7,854 bases of DNA from Rhodobacter sp. (GTDB lineage: Bacteria > Pseudomonadota > Alphaproteobacteria > Rhodobacterales > Rhodobacteraceae), in contig PNNE01000434.1 in the NCBI GenBank assembly GCA_013824055.1, positions 1 through 7,854 on the forward strand, read 5' to 3'. Both the position numbers and the translations under genes were made by a program. Within the stretch, counting starts at the first letter, position 1, and each line of letters begins with the position of its first letter. The notes under the pieces were generated by a model, which was given only the letters and a program-made list of their open reading frames with translations, was not told the origin of the DNA and made no database searches. This document shows positions 1 to 5,099 of this stretch, piece after piece.

Positions 1-576
1 ACGGCGCGGGCCAACGGGGTGAATTTCGCCTTCATCAAGGCGACCGAGGGCGGCGATCTGGTCGACCCGATGTTCGACAGCCACTGGCGCGGCGCGGGGG
101 CGGCAGGGGTGAAGCGCGGGGCCTACCACTTCTTCTACCACTGCCGCCCGGCAGCCGAGCAGGCGCGCTGGTTCATCCGCCACGTGCCGCGCACGCCCGG
201 CGCCCTGCCCCCGGTGCTGGACCTGGAATGGACTCCGTTCAGCCCGACCTGCACCATCCGCCGCGACGGGGCGACGATCCGCGAGGAGGCGCGGATCTTC
301 CTGGACATCGTCGGGCGGCACTATGGCCAGCGCCCGATGATCTATACCACCGTGGACTTCTTCGACGACACCGAGCTGTGGCGGCTGCCGGGGGTGGAGT
401 TCTGGCTGCGCTCGGTCGCGGACCATCCGCACGGGGTCTATGACGGCAAGGCCTGGACCTTCTGGCAATACACCTCGACCGGGCTGGTGCCGGGGATCGC
501 CGGGCGGGTGGACATCAACGTCTTTGCCGGATCGAGGCGGGCCTGGGCGGACTGGCTGGGGTCGCGTGGGCTGTAG
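1..576 (+). CDS. GH25-family lysozyme-like muramidase, 5' end missing
   Basis: This is the C-terminal 191 residues of a glycoside hydrolase family 25 (Chalaropsis-type lysozyme) protein; the family cleaves the N-acetylmuramic acid to N-acetylglucosamine bond of peptidoglycan. The reading frame is open from base 1, so the GTG at 19 is an internal valine of the conserved FAFIKATEGG block (about residues 9-18 of the visible part) and not a start. Also visible are GAYHFF (about residue 40), the catalytic DxE motif in VLDLEW (Asp about 74, Glu about 76), a MIYTT strand, WQYTSTG and a final VDINVF motif. The N-terminal strand that carries the first family aspartate, and any signal peptide, lie outside the window. 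The stop is TAG at 574-576. A cell-wall remodelling enzyme is the simplest reading; a prophage endolysin is possible, but no phage genes are seen nearby. Confidence 0.88.
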   Translation, partial: TARANGVNFAFIKATEGGDLVDPMFDSHWRGAGAAGVKRGAYHFFYHCRPAAEQARWFIRHVPRTPGALPPVLDLEWTPFSPTCTIRRDGATIREEARIFLDIVGRHYGQRPMIYTTVDFFDDTELWRLPGVEFWLRSVADHPHGVYDGKAWTFWQYTSTGLVPGIAGRVDINVFAGSRRAWADWLGSRGL

Positions 577-727
577 GACCGCGTTAGCGCACTCTTAAGT
601 TGTGTGGCGGAATCGGACACGGATTGTCGCCAAATGAGCGCAAGGCCGACTCGGTAATTGCCCTGACATGCCATAGTCCTGCCCCGCTTCCGCAGGAAAA
701 CAGGGTATGACCGAAAGGACGGCCCCA
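577..727. other. Intergenic region between the lysozyme gene and the small gene
   Basis: These 151 bases are clearly less GC-rich than the flanking genes, especially about 590-680, as expected for a regulatory region. I found no -35/-10 pair with acceptable spacing and no convincing terminator for the lysozyme gene; the only nearby inverted repeat is a 3-bp stem (GCG/CGC) at 581-590. The promoter of the small downstream gene probably lies here, but its position cannot be read from the sequence. Confidence 0.5.
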
Positions 728-901
728 ATGAAAAAGACGATCAAGCTGCTGAAGAAGATTGGCCTTGGGCGCGTCCGCAAGGCCGACGAAGACACGGCGT
801 TCGACAAGCGCCTGAAGAAGGTGAACCGGAACCGGATCGTGAATCACATCGGCCTTGGCGGCCCGGTGTTCAAAAGCCGATCTGAAGAGACGGGAGCCTG
901 A
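728..901 (+). CDS. Small basic hypothetical protein (57 aa)
   Basis: I do not recognise this protein. Its N-terminal third is rich in lysine (MKKTIKLLKK), followed by an acidic patch (ADEDTAFD), another basic stretch (KRLKKVNRNR) and two copies of the tripeptide GLG (in KIGLGRV and HIGLGGP); there is no membrane segment and no cysteine. The coding call rests on strong G/C bias at third positions and on an AAGGA ribosome binding site at 715-719, eight bases before ATG 728. An in-frame ATG at 707 would add seven residues, but the added codons include AGG and CCA, which look unlike the rest. The 3' end overlaps the 3' end of the convergent mipZ by 32 bases, so the two mRNAs are antisense to each other there. 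The basic charge could suit nucleic-acid or ribosome binding, but this is speculation. Confidence 0.6.
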   Translation: MKKTIKLLKKIGLGRVRKADEDTAFDKRLKKVNRNRIVNHIGLGGPVFKSRSEETGA

Positions 902-1670
902 GGCCAGCCATCAGGTCACGCAGTTCCTGCCGGGCAGCGATGTTCGACAGGTTCAACTGATCGACGCCGGTGTCCTTCAGGTCCAGCAGCGTCAGGCCGC
1001 GCGGAAACAGTTCGCGAAACACCACACGTTCGGAAAAGCCGCTCAGGACGCGAAAGCCGATGCGGCGGGACAGTTCCTCCAGCGCGGAGCCGACCTTCTT
1101 CTTGTTGTGCATCTGCTGCGCACCAAGCCGGTTGCGGACGACGATCCAGTCGATCGGGGCAAGCTTGGCCTGCGCCCGCATCTGCCGCGCGCCCCAGACC
1201 ATTTCGGAATAGATCGACGGCCCCTTGATCTTGCCGGTCAGCCCATCGACGCGGGCCAGCAGGTCGAAGTCGACGAAACTGTCGTTCAGCGGAGTGATCA
1301 GCGTATCGGCCAGCGTGTGCGCCACCTGGCTGAGGCGCGTGTGGCTGCCGGGGCAGTCGATGACGATATAGTCCATCGCGCTGTGCATCGCCTCGATCGC
1401 GCGGGTCAGGCGCTGGTCCTGGGCGTTCTCGGCGGTGCCGGGATCAGCCTCGGGCAGGTCGCGGTAATCGGGGGTGGGCAGGTCAAGGCCGGTCTGGGCC
1501 AGATAGGCGCGACGGTTCTCGATATAGCGGCCGAAGCTCTTCTGCCGCAGGTCAAGGTCCAGCGCGCCGACCTTCTTGCCAAGCCGGGCCAGCGCGGTGG
1601 CGACATGCATGCAGGTGGTGGACTTGCCCGAGCCGCCCTTTTCGTTCCCGACGACGATGATCCGCGCCAT
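870..1670 (-). CDS. mipZ: MipZ, ParA-like ATPase that positions the division plane
   Basis: The protein is a 266-residue MinD/ParA-superfamily ATPase. In Caulobacter, MipZ binds ParB near the origin, forms a gradient from the poles and inhibits FtsZ polymerisation, so the Z-ring forms at mid-cell. Identification rests on a full-length match to Caulobacter MipZ as I recall it. Shared features are IVVGNEKGG with the deviant Walker A motif KGGSGKST (residues 11-18, signature Lys11), DLDLRQ with Asp40 (equivalent to Caulobacter Asp42), FGRYIENRRA, TPLNDSFVDFDLL, WIVVRNRLG, RELFPRGLT and AARQELR near the C-terminus. The start ATG at 1670 directly precedes this conserved N-terminus and has AGGGA just upstream. 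A longer frame opens at 1763, but its extra 31 residues are not family-like. The gene lies behind the rpmE terminator and probably has its own promoter in 1671-1830. No parA or parB is visible in the window. Confidence 0.93.
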   Translation of the reverse strand: MARIIVVGNEKGGSGKSTTCMHVATALARLGKKVGALDLDLRQKSFGRYIENRRAYLAQTGLDLPTPDYRDLPEADPGTAENAQDQRLTRAIEAMHSAMDYIVIDCPGSHTRLSQVAHTLADTLITPLNDSFVDFDLLARVDGLTGKIKGPSIYSEMVWGARQMRAQAKLAPIDWIVVRNRLGAQQMHNKKKVGSALEELSRRIGFRVLSGFSERVVFRELFPRGLTLLDLKDTGVDQLNLSNIAARQELRDLMAGLRLPSLQIGF

Positions 1671-1830
1671 GCTGTTCCCTGCCATGCGTCCCGGCGCTTT
1701 CTTATGCGGGGACCAGGGCAGGGGAAAGCGGGATTTCGCCGAAGCGGCAAGGGCGATTGCCAAGCGGAAATCGTGGCGAGGCCGTCAAGGGTCTGGGTCC
1801 GGGGTTTTCGAGCGCGTCGGTCGCCCGCAA
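1671..1830 (-). promoter_or_regulatory. Upstream region of mipZ
   Basis: This gap separates the rpmE terminator from the mipZ start and should hold the mipZ promoter if the terminator is efficient. A TTGACG hexamer (read on the minus strand at 1788-1783) resembles a -35 element, but the bases 16-18 positions downstream do not form a recognisable -10. The mipZ ribosome binding site AGGGA lies about five bases before its ATG. No small gene is supported here. Confidence 0.35.
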
Positions 1831-1860
1831 TGGAAAGGGGCGCACCCTGCGGCACGCCCC
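1831..1860 (-). terminator. Rho-independent terminator after rpmE
   Basis: Read on the minus strand, the arms GGGGCGTGCC and GGTGCGCCCC (1860-1851 and 1846-1837) pair as a 10-bp stem with two G-U type pairs inside, closed by the tetraloop GCAG. The stem is followed at once by TTTCC. It begins 23 bases after the rpmE stop codon and is well placed to end the rplS-rpmE transcript before mipZ. The T-run is short, which is common in high-GC genomes. Confidence 0.75.
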
Positions 1861-1882
1861 CCGGTCTTGCCGTCGGCTTGGA

Positions 1883-2104
1883 TCAGAAGCCCAGGCCGGC
1901 GTACTTGTTCTTGAACTTCGACACGCGGCCGCCGGTGTCCAGCAGCTTGGCCTGCTGGCCGGTCCAGGCCGGGTGCGCCAGCGGGTCGATGTCGAGCGAC
2001 ATCTGGTCGCCCGGCTTGCCCCAGGTCGACCGGGTCTCGTAGGTCGAGCCGTCGGTCATCTTGATGGTGATGGTGTGGTAATCGGGGTGGGTATCGGCTT
2101 TCAT
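1883..2104 (-). CDS. rpmE: 50S ribosomal protein L31 (cysteine-free type)
   Basis: This encodes ribosomal protein L31, a peripheral 50S protein that helps bridge the two subunits. The 73 residues show the family landmarks: the N-terminal MKADTHPDYH, RSTWG in the middle, HPAWTG (equivalent to HPFFTG in E. coli) and the C-terminal TGGRVSKFKNKY. The protein has no cysteine, so it lacks the zinc-binding CxxC pairs of the E. coli type and belongs to the zinc-independent form common in alphaproteobacteria. Two ATG codons are adjacent (2107 and 2104). The second is preferred because AAGGAG at 2117-2112 lies seven bases before it (four before the first) and because E. coli L31 begins MKKDIHP. That ribosome binding site overlaps the rplS stop codon, so translation of the two genes is probably linked. 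It is the last gene before the terminator. Confidence 0.95.
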   Translation of the reverse strand: MKADTHPDYHTITIKMTDGSTYETRSTWGKPGDQMSLDIDPLAHPAWTGQQAKLLDTGGRVSKFKNKYAGLGF

Positions 2105-2115
2105 CATCCCGCTCC

Positions 2116-2490
2116 TTATTCGGCTTTGGCTTTGTAGGTGGAATCCTCGGCGATACGGGCCGATTTGCCGCGACGGTCGCGCAGGTAGTACAGCTTGGCG
2201 CGGCGAACCTTGCCGCGACGCACCACCTCGATGCTGTCGATGTTGGTCGAATAGAGCGGGAACACACGTTCCACGCCTTCGCCGAACGAAATCTTGCGGA
2301 CGGTGAACGAGGCCGCAATCGTGGCGCCGCCCTTGCGGCCGATGCAGACGCCTTCATAGGCCTGCACGCGGCTGCGGGTGCCTTCGGTCACCTTGTAGCC
2401 GACACGGATGGTGTCGCCGGCCTTGAAGTCCGGGATGGTCTTGCCAAGGGAAGCAATCTGCTCCGCCTCGATCTGCGCGATGAGGTTCAT
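2116..2490 (-). CDS. rplS: 50S ribosomal protein L19
   Basis: This is L19, a 50S protein at the interface with the 30S subunit. The 124 residues cover the whole family: an N-terminal helix (MNLIAQIEAEQI), the PDFKAGDTIRVGYKV strand region, RVQAYEGVCIGRKG, the FTVRKISFGEGVERVFPLYS block and VRRGKVRRAKLYYLRDRRGKSARI near the C-terminus. The length is slightly above the E. coli protein (115 aa) because of a short tail. AAAGGA lies about seven bases before ATG 2490. The gene follows trmD as in the E. coli operon, but here a 256-base gap with its own strong promoter separates them, so L19 can be made in excess of TrmD. rpmE follows after 11 bases. Confidence 0.97.
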   Translation of the reverse strand: MNLIAQIEAEQIASLGKTIPDFKAGDTIRVGYKVTEGTRSRVQAYEGVCIGRKGGATIAASFTVRKISFGEGVERVFPLYSTNIDSIEVVRRGKVRRAKLYYLRDRRGKSARIAEDSTYKAKAE

Positions 2491-2697
2491 GCGCGGTTCC
2501 TTTCATGCCTGCGGTGTTTCCCGCAGAGGTGATGCCGCGCCAGAGCTTCCGGTCTTCGTCCGGGTCCCGCTTGCTTGCGCAAGAAGCCCGCCGCAGGTGG
2601 CGCCTGCTTTTGTGATGTCCGCGCCCCGTGCGATGACCCTGCGGAAGAAGGCAGGCAGGCAAAGGGAATCGGGTCCGATGGGCTGATGACCCCGGAC
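2491..2697 (-). promoter_or_regulatory. Hairpin-rich 5' leader of rplS
   Basis: If transcription starts about seven bases after the -10 hexamer at 2709-2704, the rplS mRNA carries a leader of roughly 200 nt. Several hairpins can be drawn on the minus strand. They are GTCCG/CGGAC near the 5' end (about 2698-2674, with an inner GGG/CCC), GCAGG/CCTGC (2607-2593), a CTTG/CAAG stem with flanking GCTT/AAGC (about 2589-2571), and CTGCGG/CCGCAG with loop GAAACA (2526-2509), which ends only a few bases before the AAAGGA ribosome binding site. The octamer GGGTCATC occurs twice (2692-2685 and 2639-2632). Length, structure and position suggest a regulatory leader, as in other ribosomal-protein mRNAs. I do not recognise it as a named family. 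Confidence 0.5.
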
Positions 2698-2703
2698 TGC
2701 GCG

Positions 2704-2732
2704 CGTATATGGGGAAGGCGGGGTTCGGTCAA
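2704..2732 (-). promoter_or_regulatory. Sigma70-type promoter for rplS-rpmE
   Basis: On the minus strand TTGACC (2732-2727) and TATACG (2709-2704) are separated by exactly 17 bases. This is a close match to the housekeeping TTGACA-17-TATAAT consensus and the best promoter in the window. It lies just after the trmD stop codon and drives rplS and rpmE. It explains how the two ribosomal proteins can be made at a higher level than the upstream rimM and trmD products. Confidence 0.8.
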
Positions 2733-2746
2733 GGGGGCGGGGGCCG

Positions 2747-3541
2747 TCAGGGCTTGCGCTTGTCCCACATATCCGGTCGCCGCTCACGGGTCAGGTCTTC
2801 CGACTTCTGCCGCCGCCACCGGGCGATTTCGGCGTGGTTGCCGGATTGCAGGACGGCGGGGATCTCCTGCCCCTCCCAGATGGCGGGGCGGGTGTAGTGC
2901 GGGTGTTCGAGAAGGCCGTCGGAAAAGCTTTCCTCGTCGGTCGAGGCGGCGTTGCCAAGGACGCCGGGGATCAGGCGGACGGTGGCGTCGAGGATGGCCT
3001 GGGCGGCGATCTCGCCCCCCGTCAGGACGAAGTCGCCAAGGGAGATCTCCTCGACCTGGTGGCGGTCGAGGACGCGCTGGTCGACGCCTTCGAAGCGGCC
3101 GCAGAGCAGGGTCAGGCCCTCGGCCTGGGCCAGGCGGCGGGCGGTGGCTTGCGTGAAGGGCGCGCCGCGGGGGGAAAGGTAGATCACCGGCCAGCGGGCG
3201 CGGTCGACCGGCGTGCCGATGCGGGCGTGGCGGAAGGCTGCGTCGACCACATCGGCGCGCAGGACCATGCCGGCGCCGCCACCGGCGGGGGTGTCGTCGA
3301 CGTTGCGGTGCTTGCCGTCGCCAAAGGTGCGCAGGTCGATGGTTTCCAGCTGCCACAGGCCGAAGTCCAGCGCCTTGCCGGTAAGCGACAGGCCCAGGGT
3401 GCCGGGAAAGGCCTCGGGGAACAGCGTGATGATCCTGGCCCGGAACGCCCCCTTGACCACGCGCGGCTCGTCCAGCAGGTCGCGGGGTTGCAGGCTGGCC
3501 TGGATCGACAGACGACCGTGGCTTTTCGGAGTGTCGGACAT
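2747..3541 (-). CDS. trmD: tRNA (guanine-N1)-methyltransferase TrmD, with N-terminal extension
   Basis: TrmD methylates N1 of G37, next to the anticodon, using S-adenosylmethionine, and thereby prevents +1 frameshifting; it works as a homodimer with a trefoil-knot SPOUT fold. The 264 residues show IITLFPEAF (37-45), VDDTPAGGGAGMVL (81-94), YLSPRGAPF (121-129), CGRFEGVDQRV (147-157), SLGDFVLTGGE (167-177), RLIPGVLGN (189-197), LLEHPHYTRP (210-219) and SGNHAEI (233-239). Arg189 aligns with catalytic Arg154 of E. coli; the residue aligned with catalytic Asp169 is Glu204. The enzyme normally starts close to the ITLFPE strand, whereas here about 33 residues precede it. ATG 3541 is the only sensible upstream start, but it has no ribosome binding site. 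The C-terminal domain ends sooner than in E. coli. Confidence 0.96.
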   Translation of the reverse strand: MSDTPKSHGRLSIQASLQPRDLLDEPRVVKGAFRARIITLFPEAFPGTLGLSLTGKALDFGLWQLETIDLRTFGDGKHRNVDDTPAGGGAGMVLRADVVDAAFRHARIGTPVDRARWPVIYLSPRGAPFTQATARRLAQAEGLTLLCGRFEGVDQRVLDRHQVEEISLGDFVLTGGEIAAQAILDATVRLIPGVLGNAASTDEESFSDGLLEHPHYTRPAIWEGQEIPAVLQSGNHAEIARWRRQKSEDLTRERRPDMWDKRKP

Positions 3542-3546
3542 GGGCC

Positions 3547-3571
3547 GGGCTTAGCGCGAAAGCCCCGCGCT
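3547..3571 (-). promoter_or_regulatory. Two mutually exclusive hairpins before trmD
   Basis: In the 43-base gap between the membrane-protein gene and trmD, two stems can form on the minus strand. The first pairs AGCGCG (3571-3566) with CGCGCT (3558-3553) around loop GGGCTTT. The second pairs GGGCTT (3565-3560) with AAGCCC (3552-3547) around a seven-base loop and ends five bases before the trmD ATG. They share bases, so only one can form at a time. No T-run follows either stem, so this is more likely a translation-level element than a terminator. Function is inferred only. Confidence 0.4.
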
Positions 3572-3584
3572 GGAAAGCCCCGGA

Positions 3585-4550
3585 TCAGGCGGTGCGGGGG
3601 GTGGATTTGGCGTGAAGCGGCGTTTCGGGCACGACGGACACGGCCCGAGGCCCAAGCGCGGCCTCGACAGAGCGGGCAAGAGCGCGCAGGCCGTCGCTGA
3701 GATCGGCCTGGACATGGGCGGGAAGGTCCGAAGCGGGCAGGCTCTCGGCCACCGCGCGCAGCTGGTCCGGCGCCGGGAAGTCGCTGGCGCGGCTTGGGAA
3801 GGCAGCGATCAGGGCCATCGCGCGGGGCACGTACAGCCGCAAGAGGTCAAGGTTCCCATTGGCGATGTCGAAGGCTTTGGCCATGCTTTCCGCGACCTGG
3901 CCGGGGGCGACAATCTCGGGCTCGGTCGCCCAGAACACCAGCGCGCGGCGCAGGGCTTCGTGGCTGCGGCTGGGCTTGGCAAGCGCCGCCGTCAAGGCGT
4001 TCAGCCGAAGCTCGGCGGCCGGGACATCCAGCGCATCGGCGACGGCAGCAGTGACCGTGGCATCGGGGGCGGTGTCGGGCAGGTTCAGAAGCGGGATGAT
4101 CGCGTTCGCGGCAGCACCGGCGGCATTGCCGGAATGTGCGGCCTCGGCCTCGTCATCCAGGAAATAGCCCTGGCTGGCCGCCTCGCGCGCGTCCCAGAGC
4201 ATCCGGCACAGCGGGATGGCAAGGAACGACACGGACAGCGGCACAAGCGGGTCGAGCGCGACGGTCCCGATATCCGCCAGCCCGCCAAGCCCCCGGCCGA
4301 TGCCGAACAGGACGCCGACCAGCAGAAGCTGCGACAGCAGCTGTGCAAGGGCAGAAAGCCAGGCCTGGGCCGTCAGCCATTCGGCCGGGGTTTCGGGCCA
4401 TTGTTCCGGGCGCAGCACCATCAGCCAGACGACGAAGATCGCGGTGAAGGAAAACACCATGCTCCAGCCAAAGCCGCAGAGGCCGGCAATCAGCGGCCCG
4501 ACATAGAGCAGGGCTGCAATGCCCTTTACCAGGCGCATGCGTGTCAGCAT
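3585..4550 (-). CDS. Unknown membrane protein with four predicted helices (321 aa)
   Basis: I do not recognise a named family. The N-terminal part has four hydrophobic stretches that could span the inner membrane: about residues 9-27, 31-47, 66-86 and 100-117, with the N-terminal MRLVK placed inside by the positive-inside rule. Residues about 118-321 are soluble-looking, rich in alanine and leucine, and probably helical; this half includes FLDDEAEA, the repeated-helix-like region 160-260, and a proline-containing end (PETPLHAKSTPRTA). The two-part layout, membrane anchor plus cytoplasmic helical domain, could suit a scaffold or sensor, but no catalytic motif is seen. AAGGGA lies about eight bases before ATG 4550. 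The gene sits 45 bases after rimM and 43 bases before trmD in the same direction, so it is almost certainly co-transcribed with them, although the E. coli operon has no gene at this place. Confidence 0.8.
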   Translation of the reverse strand: MLTRMRLVKGIAALLYVGPLIAGLCGFGWSMVFSFTAIFVVWLMVLRPEQWPETPAEWLTAQAWLSALAQLLSQLLLVGVLFGIGRGLGGLADIGTVALDPLVPLSVSFLAIPLCRMLWDAREAASQGYFLDDEAEAAHSGNAAGAAANAIIPLLNLPDTAPDATVTAAVADALDVPAAELRLNALTAALAKPSRSHEALRRALVFWATEPEIVAPGQVAESMAKAFDIANGNLDLLRLYVPRAMALIAAFPSRASDFPAPDQLRAVAESLPASDLPAHVQADLSDGLRALARSVEAALGPRAVSVVPETPLHAKSTPRTA

Positions 4551-4595
4551 GACCCATTCCCTTCCCTGAACGCCACCGTCCCCCTGGTGGGCCGA

Positions 4596-5099
4596 TTACA
4601 CGTCTTCGTCCGGCACGTCGACGACAAGGCGGCCTGCGGCCAAGTCGACATTGGGCACGATTGCTAGGGTAAAGGGCAAAAGCAGGGCCGATTTGTGACG
4701 GCTGCCGGATATTTCCAGGATATCCCCGGCACCGTGGTTGTAGACGGCAGTGACCTTGCCGATCAGCTCGCCGCCAGGGTCATAGGCGGAAAGGCCGATC
4801 AGGTCGGCGTGGTAGAACTCGTCGTCGGGCAGGCTGGGCAGGCGATCGCGGGGCACGTGCAGCGTCGTGCCGCGCAGGGCGTCGGCCTGCTCCTTGGTGC
4901 TGACGCCCCGGATCCGAGCGCCAAGCCCCCCCGCGACGGGGCGGGTCAGGGTGATGTGGTATTCGCGGCTGCCGTCTTCCGACAGCAGCGGGCCATAGGT
5001 GCCGATGTCGGCGGGCTGGGAGCAGAAGGATTTCAGCCGGACCTCGCCCGAGACACCGAAGGACCCGGCGATGGCGCCAATGCAGATCAGGTCGGACAT
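4596..5099 (-). CDS. rimM: Ribosome maturation factor RimM
   Basis: RimM binds S19 in the 30S head and is needed for late processing of 16S rRNA. The 167 residues match the family length. The N-terminal domain (about 5-85) has the diagnostic start ICIGAIAGSFGVSGEVRLKSF and ends with the EQADALRGTTLHVPRDRLP block. The C-terminal PRC-barrel domain (about 92-165) opens with EFYHADLIGL (94-103), followed by GKVTAVYNHGAGDILEI and LLPFTLAIVPNVDL. Its ATG shares one base with the bluB stop (TGATG, 5101-5097), and GGAG lies eight bases upstream inside bluB, so its translation is probably coupled to bluB. In E. coli rimM directly follows rpsP; here bluB lies between them. Confidence 0.96.
   Translation of the reverse strand: MSDLICIGAIAGSFGVSGEVRLKSFCSQPADIGTYGPLLSEDGSREYHITLTRPVAGGLGARIRGVSTKEQADALRGTTLHVPRDRLPSLPDDEFYHADLIGLSAYDPGGELIGKVTAVYNHGAGDILEISGSRHKSALLLPFTLAIVPNVDLAAGRLVVDVPDEDV

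Noticed and set aside
19..21. GTG as the start of the lysozyme gene
   Set aside because: The frame is open to base 1 and the GTG encodes a valine inside the conserved FAFIKATEG region.
1671..1763. Longer mipZ start giving 31 extra residues
   Set aside because: The extra residues are not MipZ-like, and ATG 1670 has its own ribosome binding site and matches the known N-terminus of the family.
1783..1788. TTGACG as the -35 of a mipZ promoter
   Set aside because: No -10-like hexamer at 16-18 bases distance.
855..2042. 395-codon plus-strand frame across mipZ and rpmE
   Set aside because: It is the mirror of strongly supported minus-strand genes; its product is low in complexity and family-free, as expected from third-position GC bias.
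2834..3700. 288-codon plus-strand frame opposite trmD
   Set aside because: Antisense to a complete TrmD; the product is rich in Gly, Ala, Asp and Val and shows no domain.
4573..4590. CCACC/GGTGG stem between rimM and the membrane-protein gene as a terminator
   Set aside because: Only five base pairs, no T-run, and the downstream gene is closely spaced in the same direction.
3612..4667. 351-codon plus-strand frame opposite the unknown membrane protein
   Set aside because: The minus-strand frame has real hydrophobic helices, a ribosome binding site and operon spacing; the plus-strand product is Gly/Arg/Gln-rich without structure signs and crosses into rimM.
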